From Humulus lupulus (Eukaryota > Streptophyta > Magnoliopsida > Rosales > Cannabaceae): a stretch of 64,000 nucleotides of DNA. This document shows, piece by piece, positions 54,071 to 64,000 of the stretch. The stretch lies in assembly GCF_963169125.1 (NCBI RefSeq), contig NC_084802.1:15872896-15936895 (forward strand), in the 5' to 3' direction. A program made the position numbers and the translations under genes. The first letter of the stretch is position 1, and each line of letters opens with the position of its first letter. A model generated the notes under the pieces. The model was not told the DNA's origin and made no database searches. It was given only the letters and a program-made list of their open reading frames with translations.

Positions 54071-54714
54071 CCATCGCTTCACTTCTTCATCAGAGGTTAT
54101 AGATGTTCATATCTATGATTAACACTCCCACTCAATTATACTACTGAGTTCCCAAGATGTAAGTATGGGCTAGTCCGTAGGGTAAGCTAGTAACAAACAA
54201 GTCAAAGAACTCAAATAATACAATCAGTTAGAATACTAATCACTCAGAATTGAGATTGAATTAACCTATGGTCAACTATATGATATGACTAGAATAGATA
54301 ATAACGGTATGTTTACTTATCCTACAACTGTCAATATCGGTCCAGTACTATGTAACAAATACATCTGATCTTATCTACTTTGCTAATGTTCTGGAAAGAA
54401 CATAACAATGCGATGTGTAAGTAGATCATATCGCAGATTGGCAAGTCAGTGTAAATCTTGTGCACTGACCAATCTTAGGACTAACTTATTTTGAACATAT
54501 AATTATATTTATATTCCACTGTGATTACGTCACTATAAATATGATTAGCCATATGCTCATGATTTAATAGAAGTTTATATTAAACAAATAATCATGAAAA
54601 TAAAACATGTGAGCAAAGTGATTGCCCAAGTTAAAAAATGATTTATATTCTTTTATTGATAATAAATGAGATTACACAGAAATTGTGCTTTAATTAAGGC
54701 ATAAAAACCCAACA

Positions 54715-55315
54715 GTCCCCTGCATCAGCTCTTGGTCTAATCTTAAGGTCAAAAGACCAATATGCCCGTCCCTTTAAACCCTTTCCTCAATGCCTCACAA
54801 AGGTAGTATAGTCATTTGGCCCAAAATCCCCTCTACACTTCAAATTATATCGCTAATCTCCAAATTTACCAACTAATTCATCCAATAAAATTATTAATCC
54901 CAATTAATTCCATGTACCACTATATCCCGGTAATTTAAAAAATTACCAAAATACCCCCTAAGCTCACCTCAAGCCAGGTATTTAACCCTGTTGTGACTTT
55001 TTCGCGATATTGATCAAAATGATCGACTCCTGCTGAATGGCTCAAATATATCCACTTACAATGTGGACTCAAGCACATAGCACATATAATTACATGTATA
55101 CCCTCAATGAGTTAAAATTACAAACATGCCATTTCTAACAGAAACGAGCCTACAAGCACATTTAATACACTTAAACATGCATACACAGTCATATCATAAT
55201 ATAACTCATATAATTCCACATAATCACATATGAACATTCATTAAAATAAAAAATATATTCGATTATATCCTCCCAGCACATTAATCAACCTTATTAGGAA
55301 TTTTCGGACGTTACA
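54715..55315 (-). mobile_element. Tekay1 5' LTR, first ~600 bp
   Basis: Homologous to 28,505-29,116 (start of the 3' LTR), for example CTTAAGGTCAAAAGACCAA and TTAAACCCTTTCCTCAATGC. Ends GGACGTTACA at 55,315, followed by TGATT. The rest of this LTR was lost, together with the 3' ends of Tekay2 and the copia element. Confidence 0.88.
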
Positions 55316-55403
55316 TGATTTCTTCTTCTTCTTCTTCTTCTTCTTCTTCTTCTGAGTAACTTGCAAAGTCTTCCAAGTCACTAAACACAACATTGATGGA
55401 TTC
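55316..55403 (-). pseudogene. SIRE-type pol linker with poly-Glu tract, upstream piece
   Basis: On -, ESINVVFSDLEDFASYS, then about 12 Glu codons. EESINVVFDD is the standard start of the copia integrase-RT linker. The frame continues into IHTLVDTLIMHVASQ at 24,570 when Tekay1 is removed. A (TTC)n microsatellite (55,320-55,353) encodes the poly-Glu. The 5' side is cut at about 55,403 by Tat2 sequence. Confidence 0.87.
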
Positions 55404-55690
55404 TATGGCGAAGGCGCTGCTGGTATTGTTGGAGTGCCTTGGCCACCATGAAGTCTGTGTGCAGCTTTGCTTCTATCTGAGACCTCTTCAAGTCTCGGAA
55501 CGGGGTAAAGACCACAGGACTCACACTTTACCCCACCTGCAGCAGCCCACATTGTTGAAGACGGGCGTCGGTGACGAGATGGGGAAGCTCTAACTCCTCG
55601 TCGGAGAGGGAGCCCATCGCCCGAAGCCTCTTGTCGAAGGATTCCACGAACGGGGTACAACGATATGGACTTGATCGGGAAAATAGATAT
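55404..55690 (-). pseudogene. Tat2 antisense gene, downstream exon
   Basis: On -, FVESFDKRLRAMGSLSDEEL and FRDLKRSQIEAKLHTDFMVA...ALQQYQQRL look like the helical C-terminal part of the antisense protein. The acceptor is unclear (TTGTAC near 55,655 may be a mutated TTGTAG). Cut at 55,403. Confidence 0.5.
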
Positions 55691-55745
55691 GGATGTAATT
55701 TAAAAGCTAAGGGCTCGGGCTAGCTTACGAAGTTTCAGTACTTAC

Positions 55746-56784
55746 CGACGGTGGTGAAGTCCAGGAGTAAGGTAGGATTAGTCCTCGTATGGAAGCCATC
55801 CGCCCAAAAGAATTGATCTTTATAGGCCCGAGTGTGATTTTCATTACCGCACTGAGCTTTATAACCTCTTTTCCCCAGACTTGCGTATTTCATCAGGGTG
55901 TAATACCCTCCCTTCTCCCCTTTCTTCGAGCAATGCCGAAAACTGTAGATATACAATATTTCGGCGGGAGAAGGGGTAGGCCAGTCCTTACTTTTGTATA
56001 GGACGTAAAGTTCGGCCAACACCCAATAATCGTTCGGGGATAGTTGGAATGGGGCTATGCCGACATACTTGAGGAAGTCGACGTAATATTGGTGTAGCAG
56101 TAGTGTTGCTCCCGCCTGAAGGTGTGAGGAGCTCCAACGCCTAAGTCCGTGGACACTTTCATGCGCCCTCTCATCCTCCCGAGCAAGTCACACCAGTATC
56201 TCGCTGTCGTCCACCCCGTAGTTGGTGATTATTTTATTCAAGGCCCCTCGATGCCGAAGTTTGCTCGGAACGTCCTCTGCTTCGAATCTGATGTCGGGAT
56301 ATAGGGTGTTCGACAACATCGGGCTAATGTTGGCCTCTTCTTCCAAGAAGCCAGCTCCATTGGGCCTCTCCCCTGCTGGCTCCGAATTCTCCCGAACGGT
56401 AAAAGCCTAGCTACTACGAGGCACATGCTCTCGAGCAAGTCACACCAGTATCTCGCTGTCGTCCACCCCGTAGTTGGTGATTATTTTATTCAAGGCCCCT
56501 CGATGCCGAAGTTTGCTCGGAACGTCCTCTGCTTCGAATCTGATGTCGGGATATAGGGTGTTCGACAACATCGGGCTAATGTTGGCCTCTTCTTCCAAGA
56601 AGCCAGCTCCGTTGGGCCTCTCCCCTGCTGGCTCCGAATTCTCCCGAACGGTAAAAGCCTAGCTACTACGAGGCACATGCTTCCCCTTCTCGTAACGTTG
56701 TTCTACCTCTCGAGCCATCTGGGGGATTTTGTCGTCGAAGGCGTAGAATCCTTGTTGGTGGTGCTGATGAAGCTCCTCGGACAT
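55746..56784 (-). pseudogene. Tat2 antisense gene, main exon
   Basis: On -, the exon starts right after acceptor TTTGTTTTCAG with ATGTCCGAGG (MSEELHQHHQQGFYAFDD) and ends at donor CCGTCG/GTAAGT at 55,745. A repeated 84-codon block (NISPMLSNTLYPDIRFEAED...IITNYGVDDSEILV) is followed by LLLHQYYVDFLKYVGIAPFQ, LSPNDYWVLAELYVLYKSKD and YDRLW-type sequence. The YVLY...DWP...EI stretch aligns with the Tat1 antisense protein (ALYVLYHSLDWPVHTTHEI). Few stops (one TAG per repeat unit, one TAG after SEILV). Function unknown. Confidence 0.72.
56181..56684 (+). repeat. 252-bp tandem duplication in the Tat2 antisense exon
   Basis: Two units (56,181 and 56,433) differ at one internal base (CTCCATTGGG/CTCCGTTGGG) and at the very edge. 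252 bp is exactly 84 codons, so the duplication is in frame. The near identity suggests it is much younger than the element. Confidence 0.95.
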
Positions 56785-57198
56785 CTGAAAACAAACACCA
56801 AGCAGTTAGCGCCTTGACCCGAAAGAGGTTGGGTCAAAACGGGAGCCCCTAAGACAACTGCTCGGGGAAGAAGAAGGGAAAAGAAAACACAGTCTAGTGG
56901 TTCTGGGATGTCCTCGGAGCTAAGTACTTGACACCGGAGACACCACCGGAAAAGATGAACACCATTGGAGATGATGAACATCACCGGAATCTAGAAATTT
57001 TCCAAATTCCGGCCAAGGATGCAGACTAAGGAAAAACGCTCCAAAACACTACAGATTTGTTAAATGGGCCAATTAGGCCATTTATGGTCACAAATAAGGC
57101 AAAAACAACCTCAGAAAGGTTTAAAAAAAATAACTTCTAAGCATGCATCCTAAACTCTCAAATACGCATGAAAACAAAAACTCATTGTTTGGGGGTAC

Positions 57199-58305
57199 TG
57201 TTGACTGTGTTTTTAGCCAACGACGTGAGAATGTCAAAAACGATAAACCTTCAAGAGAATTTAAACGACACAGACAGTTTAATCAAGAAAAGTAAATAAC
57301 ATAGGAGATTTTATAGTGGTTCAGCCCCGATCAGTCGGTAATAGCCTAATCCACTTAGAGTTGTGATTATAGATCTGTACTCAAGATCAGATGAACTGAG
57401 CCAACTGAGTTTCTTCAGTACATATTGCAAAAATACAAGAATTCTTTCAAATGCCAGCACTTTCTCTCTCTAGAATACTCAGACCCAAATTTTCCCAAAA
57501 AGTCTCAAAAGAAGAAGAAGCCCCTTTCTAATCCCCTCAGCCCCATATTTATATGCTTAGGATCATATATCTGATATCCCCTAGAATTGGGATATTTTAT
57601 TATATTTATTACATTTAAATTACAAAAAACATTCAAAATGTAACAAAACCCCCTATTTGTGGGAAGAATGAGAGATTCCCGCGTATCTTGTTGAAGCTGT
57701 TTCTGGGAATCTTGACTTAGTCCTCCTCTAGTAAGTTGATCCACCTCACCTCCACTCTGGTCGATCATACACATGCTGGTCGGACATACACTTGCTGGTA
57801 GGACATGCAAGTGCTAGACATGCACTTCTCTCCTCTAACATGACACTCTCCTCTAGCATGCCATTTCTTTATTTGGACAACCATGCACTGGTTGGACATA
57901 TGCATAAAGACCAAATTCTTGGGCTCTCCTCGGACCACATCCTTGGGGTCTCCTAGGATCACTCTCTTGGGCTCTCCTAGGATGCACTCTCCTTAGCTCT
58001 CCTCGGACCACACCCTTGGGATCTCCTAGGATGCACTCTCCTTAGCTCTCCTAGGATGCACTCTCCTTAGCTCTCCTCGGACTAAGGTCCGAACACACTC
58101 TCCTTGGCTTCTCCTCGGACCAAGGTCCGACCCTATCTCTTAGGGCTCTCCTCGGACTAAGGTCTGAGCACATCACTTGGACCCCTCGGACTAAGGTCCG
58201 ACCGGACCTCTTGGGGCCTTCTCCTCGGACCAAGGTCCGAGCACATGCTCTGCCACTTGTCACCTTTATTGCCACGTCATTGGTCTCCAATTTTTGGGGA
58301 TAACA
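57199..58305 (-). mobile_element. Solo LTR, family G (Tat1-like), 1.11 kb, inverted
   Basis: On - it starts TGTTATCCCCAAAAATTGG (58,305) and ends GTTTTTAGCC...CACAGTCAACA (57,199). The TSD GGTAC is perfect at 57,194-57,198 and 58,306-58,310. The start matches the Tat1 3' LTR (15,083). A CATATAAATATGG TATA box faces - at 57,544-57,556. It inserted 9 nt inside intron 1 of the Tat2 antisense gene. Contains a palindrome-word array (57,925-58,250). Confidence 0.93.
57925..58250 (-). repeat. CTCGGACC-NN-GGTCCGAG word array in LTR-G
   Basis: About five full hairpin words such as CTCGGACCAAGGTCCGAG (8-bp stem) and several half-words (CTCCTCGGACCACA, CTCCTAGGATGCACTCTCC), in a 35-55 bp quasi-tandem arrangement. 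In LTR orientation it lies upstream of the TATA box. Confidence 0.88.
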
Positions 58306-58314
58306 GGTACTTAC

Positions 58315-58512
58315 TCGAAATGAAGCGTAGAATTGTGTTGAACCGAGTGCGAACTTTGAAGAACAATTGGTCGCTCGTGCCAATCGTCCAGAATGATAAA
58401 AGGAACTAGAGAAGAGGCAATGCCGGAGAAGGGTTTTAGAAAGTTTGAAGAGTTAGAAGGCACAAAATATTTGAAATGAGCTAAAGTAACGTTGGGGAAT
58501 TTGGTTCTCGGC
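58315..58512 (-). other. Tat2 antisense gene, first (leader) exon
   Basis: Between the TATA box (58,513-58,520) and the consensus donor TTTCGA/GTAAGTACC (GT at 58,314-58,313), on -. It appears to be untranslated leader, with the ATG at the start of the next exon (56,784). The intron spans 58,314-56,785 and hosts LTR-G. Confidence 0.6.
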
Positions 58513-58520
58513 CTTTTATA
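58513..58520 (-). promoter_or_regulatory. TATA box for the Tat2 antisense gene
   Basis: On - it reads GTCTATAAAAGGCC, a strong TATA box, in the same position relative to the antisense exons as in Tat1. Confidence 0.68.
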
Positions 58521-58875
58521 GACTCAGTGCTTGGGGGCGAAGTAAAGTCACCCCAGTCGTTGGATTATCTAGGAATTGAGTACTCAAGTACGATCCAAGG
58601 GCCTACAATTGTAGCGGTGTGGATCGTGGCCATTGGCATTGGAAAAGGGAAATCTCGAATGTAAACTTAAAGGACGCCTAGGGTACGAAAAAGACATTTT
58701 GGGCTGTGAAATTAACCTTACATTAATTGCACAGATTTATGGGCCCAACAATGGGGTTGCGACACATGGCAGGAAATCTTGCAATGACATTAGCGGAAGT
58801 CCAAGCGTTTCCTCCCGAGGACCTTTTGAAACCCTCATCAGTTTTAAGTCTCCACTGCCCGAGGACAGTTAGAGA

Positions 58876-58887
58876 CTTGGGGGGCAA
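58876..58887 (+). other. Tat2 polypurine tract
   Basis: ACTTGGGGGGCAAA, ending a few bases before the LTR start at 58,892. It would prime plus-strand DNA. Confidence 0.75.
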
Positions 58888-58891
58888 ATAT

Positions 58892-59327
58892 TGTCTCCAC
58901 AACTCGCACTCCCACTACGTCGCCTAACACGGAAATACGTACAGCATGCCCTGACAATCCCAGGGGCGTGTTCCCCGCAAAGTGGTTACCTTTCTGCTGT
59001 GGTCTCTATTCAATACAGCCCAATGCATTGAAGTATATTAATCCCCCATTTATGAGAAGTATGTGTATTGATTACTTATGATTAATATTAATGACTCCAG
59101 CCTCTATAAATAGGGCTGGGAACGTCATTATAAGGGGTTGGGTTTTCTTTAGAGAAAACTATTTGTACTCAGAGCAATCTAAACGTTACCTAAGAAGACA
59201 ATTTAAAAGCTTGCAATCTCCCTAATAATAGAGACTCGTGGACTAGGGTTTCTTTTACAACCTGAATCACGTAAAAATCTTTGTGTTCTCACAGATATTT
59301 CTTTAACCTCTCTTAAAATAGTTGACA
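58892..59327 (+). mobile_element. Tat2 3' LTR, 436 bp
   Basis: TGTCTCCACAAC ... AATAGTTGACA. TATA box TATAAATA at 59,105-59,112. The end region with ATCACGTAAAAATCTTTGTG resembles Tat-lineage LTR ends. The 3' flank begins GTAAA; the matching TSD is not in the window. Confidence 0.78.
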
Positions 59328-62300
59328 GTAAAAAAGATGGTCAACAACGTGGAAAATAGACTATTTGAACTCTGATTTCGGCACTGTAAATTATTCAGAA
59401 TTTTTCGAAAATTAGTTGGATACTTATTATAACTATCATGTACGTTGTCATACAATGTGTTATAATTTCTCCAAGTATCAAAAATAGAAAATGCTCGCTA
59501 TTTTTATATATATATATATTTATCTCTAACAAAATAAAATTGTGGCGTAGAGGAAATGAGGACACTGCTGTAAAGTTGGTGTGGAATGAACTTCTATAAT
59601 AGCTTTCTTCGTCTTTCTTTCTCTTCACAAAGAAAATATATTAATGGGAAACATGAAATAATGGACACTAAATAATAATGTCTAAATCTAATATATAATA
59701 CATGGAAAGGTGTATATAACAATAGATTAGATGAAACCCTTAACTTGGGGCAGAGGAAAAGTTCCACGATTGAAGGGAAGCCAAAACCAGCTGACCAATA
59801 TAGTGAGTCTCTATAGCGTTTCTGACCTTTCAACAAGGTATAACGTTCTTATTATAATTTATTGCTTGAAAATTGTAGTGGTACAATAGTGGACAAACAC
59901 AACTAGTTATTTATTGAGTTCATATTATATATATATATATATGGTCCACTAGTATAGGGTAAAATTTGAAAAGTCAATGAATGTCTGGTCTGAACTGAAG
60001 TTGACAGAGATTTATTTAGGGTTAGAAAAAAAAAACAACAACAACACCGCCAACCCTCTACTTAATTAATTATCTCTAAACTTTTAGTTAATGTCAACTA
60101 CAAACACAGCCGTACAGCCTCTCAAATTATGTATATATATATAGGTTAAAATTATTGACCAACTTAATTACTAGTTTAGAGTATAGCTAATTATTTAAGG
60201 AAAGTATAATATAATAAATAAAGATACAACACAATTAAGTAATGACTAACTTTGTACTTTCATGTATTCATTATCCGTAATTTATGCGTATAATATATGT
60301 TCAAGTTTCGTGCTAATATAGAGAAGTCATTTAATACTCGTAAACTTTAACAAAACAGATTAATTAAATTCAACAGCTGTATTCTTTGTGCTGCCTTGAA
60401 GGAGACTAATTGTTAGAGAAAAATATCCCTATAGAAAGTGGGTAGGTACATTCAACAATATATAAGAGCATAAGTTACTCACTCATCACGAATTGATTTT
60501 GAGATGGAACCTCATGCTTCTTATCATGCATTTTTATTTTAGCTTATCATAAAAATAATATTTTTGTCACCCTTAATTTTCTAGATAATTTTTTACTCTT
60601 TGTTATTGTCTAGAATAATACATTGTTAAAATTCTTATATGAAGGAATACTGATGTTCTTCTATACTACAAGAGACTTGTTCGCTAAGACCTGAGACGTC
60701 ATTAGATTGCTAGTAGAAAAGTCTATATATTGTTTTTCTTCTTTTTTTTTTTTTCTTCCATTTTTTACATTTTTAAACAATTCAAACGTGTAAAGAACTT
60801 TGTCCCATCGAGCATTTAATTAATAAGAAGTGTCGTTCGGTTTATTTTCTAGGGCATCTAGAATTGTTTTGTGCATTGGCGTCCTCATCTTCTAAATTTG
60901 GTGAAATGTCAAATACCAATGGCAATTTTTAGGGGGCAACCTTATCCTTCTTCTTGTGATTATTTATACATATAATTTCAATAATTAATGTGATTGTTTT
61001 TATTAAGCTAAATTAGTGCTAATGATGGCTACTTTTGTTAGAGGTTAATTGGTTCAATATTGATTTGGATTAAATCCTGATTTTATTAATCTGGTTGGTA
61101 CTTTGTAGTTTTCCTACTACTTTTTCAACTATATGTTCGTTGGAACCATTTAAAGAACTCATTGGGGGTTCATGTCATGATGCATATACATTAGTTTTAT
61201 GTAAAAAAATATATATACTTAGTGGTGTGAAGTGAACGATATAACTACCAATATTGATCACATAAACAACACATATATACAAAAACAAGAAAAGAGTATT
61301 GAAATAGAATACATTCTGATTGTAATATAATGAACTATGTATGAACATTCATTTCGTTGTTTTACTCAATTACACAATTCATAACTCAAACATGCAATTT
61401 TAGTAACTTTTCTTACACTTTTATAATTTAATTAATACTAAAGTACCACCCTTTTATTTTAATATTAGTATAAAAACATACTTTGAACATGATCAAATTT
61501 AATTTTAATATTACAAAATATTTTTATTTTAATTATATATTAAAAAATTATTTATGTTTAATCAATTGAAATAATAAATTAGACACTAAAAAATAGTTGA
61601 TTTTCTAAAAAAACATTTTTGGAAATTTTAAAAAATTAATATTTCAAGTAATTTAAAACTTAAGAGGAAAAAAGAAACAATTTTTTTAATTTTAGGTTTT
61701 ACTTAAATAAAATTATTTATATATATTTTTCGGAAATTAGTATTAATTTTTTTATAGTATATTAGATATATTATGTAATTATATTTTGGTAATATTGAAA
61801 AAAAAAAGTTTGATCAAAATTGTGTTGAAGCTACATATTTATATACTTATTTGTAAAATAGTGGGTAATATTTGATATTAATTAAACTAGAAAATTTTAA
61901 ATTGTTACTGAAACAAACAATAAAATACTAAAAATAGTATAATCCCATAACAAAATATGGATCAATTTACAACCATAGGAACATCATATGTATTATTTGT
62001 TATCATGTGATTAAAATTTTATTAACAGTGAATGAAATAATTTTTAAATTATCATATTAAAAAACATAAATGCTTAAATATTGGACAATTCTACTTTTGT
62101 CCCTCCCAATAAAAATACACGTATCGAAAATAAAGGCATACCTTGAGAGGTGTTTGGTATGGGAGCTTGATTTGGTAGAAATGAGAATATCAAATATAAC
62201 TCATATTTAATAAATTTATTTTTAATAACTTCAAGATTTATATTTCCAAGAAGTTCTCATTTTTTAGCTTAATTTAAAAATAATCTTAACTTATTTAATG

Positions 62301-64000
62301 ACTTGAATTTCATACTCTCTTGATATAAATCTCATCTAACTCTATGTCAAAAGTTGCACCACACTGTATAAAATTCCCCCTTAACCATTAACAAACTTAT
62401 ACCACATTCTTCACATAATACCTAATTCTAAAAAGTAGCCTACGTTATCTTTGAACTCAACTTTAATCAGAAAAGTAAACAATATTAAACAATGTTAGGA
62501 ATATGCTTGAGTCATGTCAATGTGGAAAGTTGTGCCTAAAATAGCTATCTCAATTATTCTCTTCAAATATCTTGAATTATCTTTATATAAAATGAATGAG
62601 TTATTTTTTTATTTCTTCAAGTTGAAATTATACAGTAGTCTTGAGTAGAAATCAGAAATATAATTGGCTACTTGGACAATAAAACTATGCTATCTAATTG
62701 GTCTTCTTGTTTTCAATCTATTACTCACTACAATCTTGGTAGCTTACAAAAATATGACATTTGTGAAACAAATAAGTCAATATGATACAAGTCATCCAAA
62801 ATATACACAAATATCATCCAGTAAATATAGACTAAATTTGCACTTTTCAACCCTAACTAGTGCTCTATATTTTAGTGGAATTTACATCCTATATGCATTT
62901 TCTTTTTTGTCATCTTTTGAAAAATATAGAATTTCCTTTTTATTTAATTTTTCATGGTTTTTTTCTTCTTTCAATTAAATATATGATATTTCGTCTCCCA
63001 CATAAATATAACTTTAAAGAAAATGAATCATATGAGAAAATCTAAAAGTTAATTGGTAAAAAAAAAAAAGCAATATATAATATGCCTTTTTGAAACTTAT
63101 GTTATAAAAAGTAATTAGTGTAGAAAAGTCATATTTATTAAAATTTGTTATTAAAAAACAATATTTTAAAAAAATTCTTTATATTTTATTACTATTTTTA
63201 AGGCCTTGATTTTATAGGTTTTGATAGTCTCGTATAATACTTTACTCTTTTCTCAAATTTTTTGCCGCTGAGTGTTACATGATGTTGTCGGATTATTTAT
63301 CAAGTGGGATTGTTAAGAAAATATTAAGCCTTAATAAAATTGTAATTTTTTTCCTTTATTTTATAATTTTTTTAAAATTATATTTTTAATAAAAAAAATA
63401 TATTATTTGGGAGTCCTACACTTAGACCTAGTCCTCCTTAGCCCAAGATTTTAAAATTCATACCCCAAATGAAGTTATTTTATTGGGACTTTGTACAAAA
63501 TGGCCATTGATAGTACGTGAAAGTAAGTTAATGTTAATATTTTTAATTAGACAGTAAAATAGCCTAATTACATTTTTAATATTACATATTACCAAATATA
63601 TCTTTTAATCAATTACTATTTTATTCTAAATATTTTAATATTATAGTATATGTATATTAGTTCTTTATTTTAAATTTATTTTGATTTTTTTCAATTTTTA
63701 TAGATTTTTGAATTATATATTATACCACAAAATACATATGCTGAGCTGAAAATAATATATCAACAAAATTTACAAAATTATTACTCAAATATATATATAT
63801 ATTATACTAACAAATTTATATATACAAAATTATATACTATCATTATGTATAATAAGATAGAAACTAAATATCATAAAAAAAATGACATATCATACCACAA
63901 AAAACATATACATTAATTGAAAAAGAATAACCCAACAACCTATAAAAAACTAGTATAACTTTAAAATAAATAAAAAAACCAAATTAATATACATATACCA
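59328..64000. other. AT-rich intergenic sequence without recognisable genes
   Basis: No coding frame, tRNA or transposon domain recognised. Short (AT)n runs occur at about 59,504-59,519, 59,925-59,942 and 60,130-60,143, a T-rich run at about 60,735-60,760, and long A/T homopolymers near 61,800 and 63,058. Frames here (for example 62,664-62,978, hydrophobic, opening on TTG) show no family match. It may be the flank or upstream region of a gene to the right, but nothing here proves it. Confidence 0.6.

Larger units (their letters stand above)
48263..54714 (-). mobile_element. Ty1/copia element: 5' LTR, leader and start of gag
   Basis: On -, LTR 54,714-50,720 starts TGTTGGGTTTTTATGCC and ends TTTTCCCAATA. 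ATTGGCCTCAGAGCC follows, a degenerate tRNA-iMet primer-binding site (50,719-50,705), then a 2.3-kb AT-rich leader and gag start at 48,383. The element inserted into the Tekay1 5' LTR. Everything 3' of the gag start is missing. Confidence 0.82.
50720..54714 (-). mobile_element. Copia 5' LTR, about 1.6 kb net, split by LTR A4
   Basis: TGTTGGG/CCCAATA termini. Interrupted by LTR A4 (51,685-54,070) with a perfect TSD. It lies in the Tekay1 5' LTR: sequence homologous to 28,505-29,116 starts immediately after 54,714. Confidence 0.8.
24571..55315 (-). mobile_element. Tekay-lineage Ty3/gypsy element (Tekay1), ~30.7 kb with nested insertions
   Basis: On -, the 5' LTR remnant is 55,315-54,715, gag 42,498-39,054, protease/RT 38,820-37,658, RNase H/integrase 37,657-29,117, and the 3' LTR 29,116-24,571. 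TSDs TGATT (55,316-55,320) and GGATT (24,566-24,570) differ by one base. Excising the element with one TSD copy restores the SIRE linker frame (EEEEEEIHTLVDTL). Nested in it are LTR B2, LTR-D with a MITE, LTR-E split by LTR-J, LTR A3, a second Tekay element, and a copia element with LTR A4. The two LTR remnants (54,719-55,315 and 28,505-29,116) look roughly 90% alike by eye, suggesting an old insertion. Confidence 0.85.
55404..59327 (+). mobile_element. Second Tat-lineage element (Tat2), 3' part only
   Basis: Antisense gene, antisense promoter, polypurine tract and a short 3' LTR (58,892-59,327). Its LTR (TGTCTCCACAAC...GTTGACA, 436 bp) differs from the Tat1 LTR, so it is a different family. 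gag and pol are absent; the left edge joins SIRE sequence. A 1.1-kb solo LTR lies inside. Confidence 0.8.

Noticed and set aside
15299..55315. DNA transposon interpretation of the TGTAACGCCC...GGGCGTTACA ends as terminal inverted repeats
   Set aside because: Family C (TGTAACGTCCC start) directly follows integrase and a purine tract, and family B precedes a PBS, so these are LTRs. TSDs are 5 bp.
58051..58383. 110-aa frame on - with repeated GRTLVRG units
   Set aside because: Translation of the CTCGGACC word array in LTR-G; the frame crosses the LTR boundary.
59395..59836. Two overlapping ~80-aa frames on -
   Set aside because: No motif, AT-rich, broken into different frames; no support for a gene.
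62664..62978. 104-codon hydrophobic frame in the right flank
   Set aside because: Opens on TTG immediately after a stop, has AT-driven Phe/Leu/Ser composition and no recognisable family. Probably chance in AT-rich DNA.

Overview
This window looks like repeat-dense intergenic DNA from a large, AT-rich flowering-plant nuclear genome. Almost everything from 1 to 59,327 is LTR-retrotransposon sequence, nested several layers deep. Assignments rest on plant Ty3/gypsy domains (Tat and Tekay lineages), Ty1/copia domains (SIRE type), 5-bp target-site duplications (TSDs), TG...CA LTR ends and a tRNA-iMet primer-binding site. I cannot name the species, and I see no host protein-coding gene, tRNA or rRNA.

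Layout. 1-15,298: a decayed Tat element on + (gag, protease, RT, two RNase H domains, integrase), interrupted by two solo LTRs (415-2762 and 7340-9363). Its 3' part carries a spliced gene on the opposite strand (11,630-14,138, TATA box at 14,718). 15,299-23,539: colliding solo LTRs and LTR fragments in both orientations. 23,540-24,570: a SIRE-type copia pol fragment on -. Its reading frame resumes at 55,316 because a Tekay element on - occupies 24,571-55,315. That element (TSD GGATT/TGATT) has itself received a 2.0-kb solo LTR, a 2.9-kb solo LTR containing a Mutator-like MITE, a 1.6-kb LTR split by another LTR, a 2.35-kb solo LTR, a second Tekay element (42,510-48,262, + strand, 5' LTR and internal region only) and a copia element (48,263-54,714, - strand) with one more solo LTR in its LTR. 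55,404-59,327: the 3' part of a second Tat family, again with an antisense spliced gene, a 252-bp in-frame duplication and a 1.1-kb solo LTR in the antisense intron. 59,328-64,000: very AT-rich sequence with no recognisable gene.

None of the retrotransposon genes looks functional: frames are broken by stops and indels, and some catalytic residues are lost. The most striking unexplained signal is in the LTRs. Several TGTAA-type LTR families carry a ladder of small hairpins whose loops stay constant while both stem arms change together. It precedes a conserved block ending in CAG/GTAAG. Most long LTRs also carry a GC-rich island of a repeated palindromic word that differs between families. The second strong signal is the antisense gene of the two Tat families, with its own TATA box and GT-AG introns.
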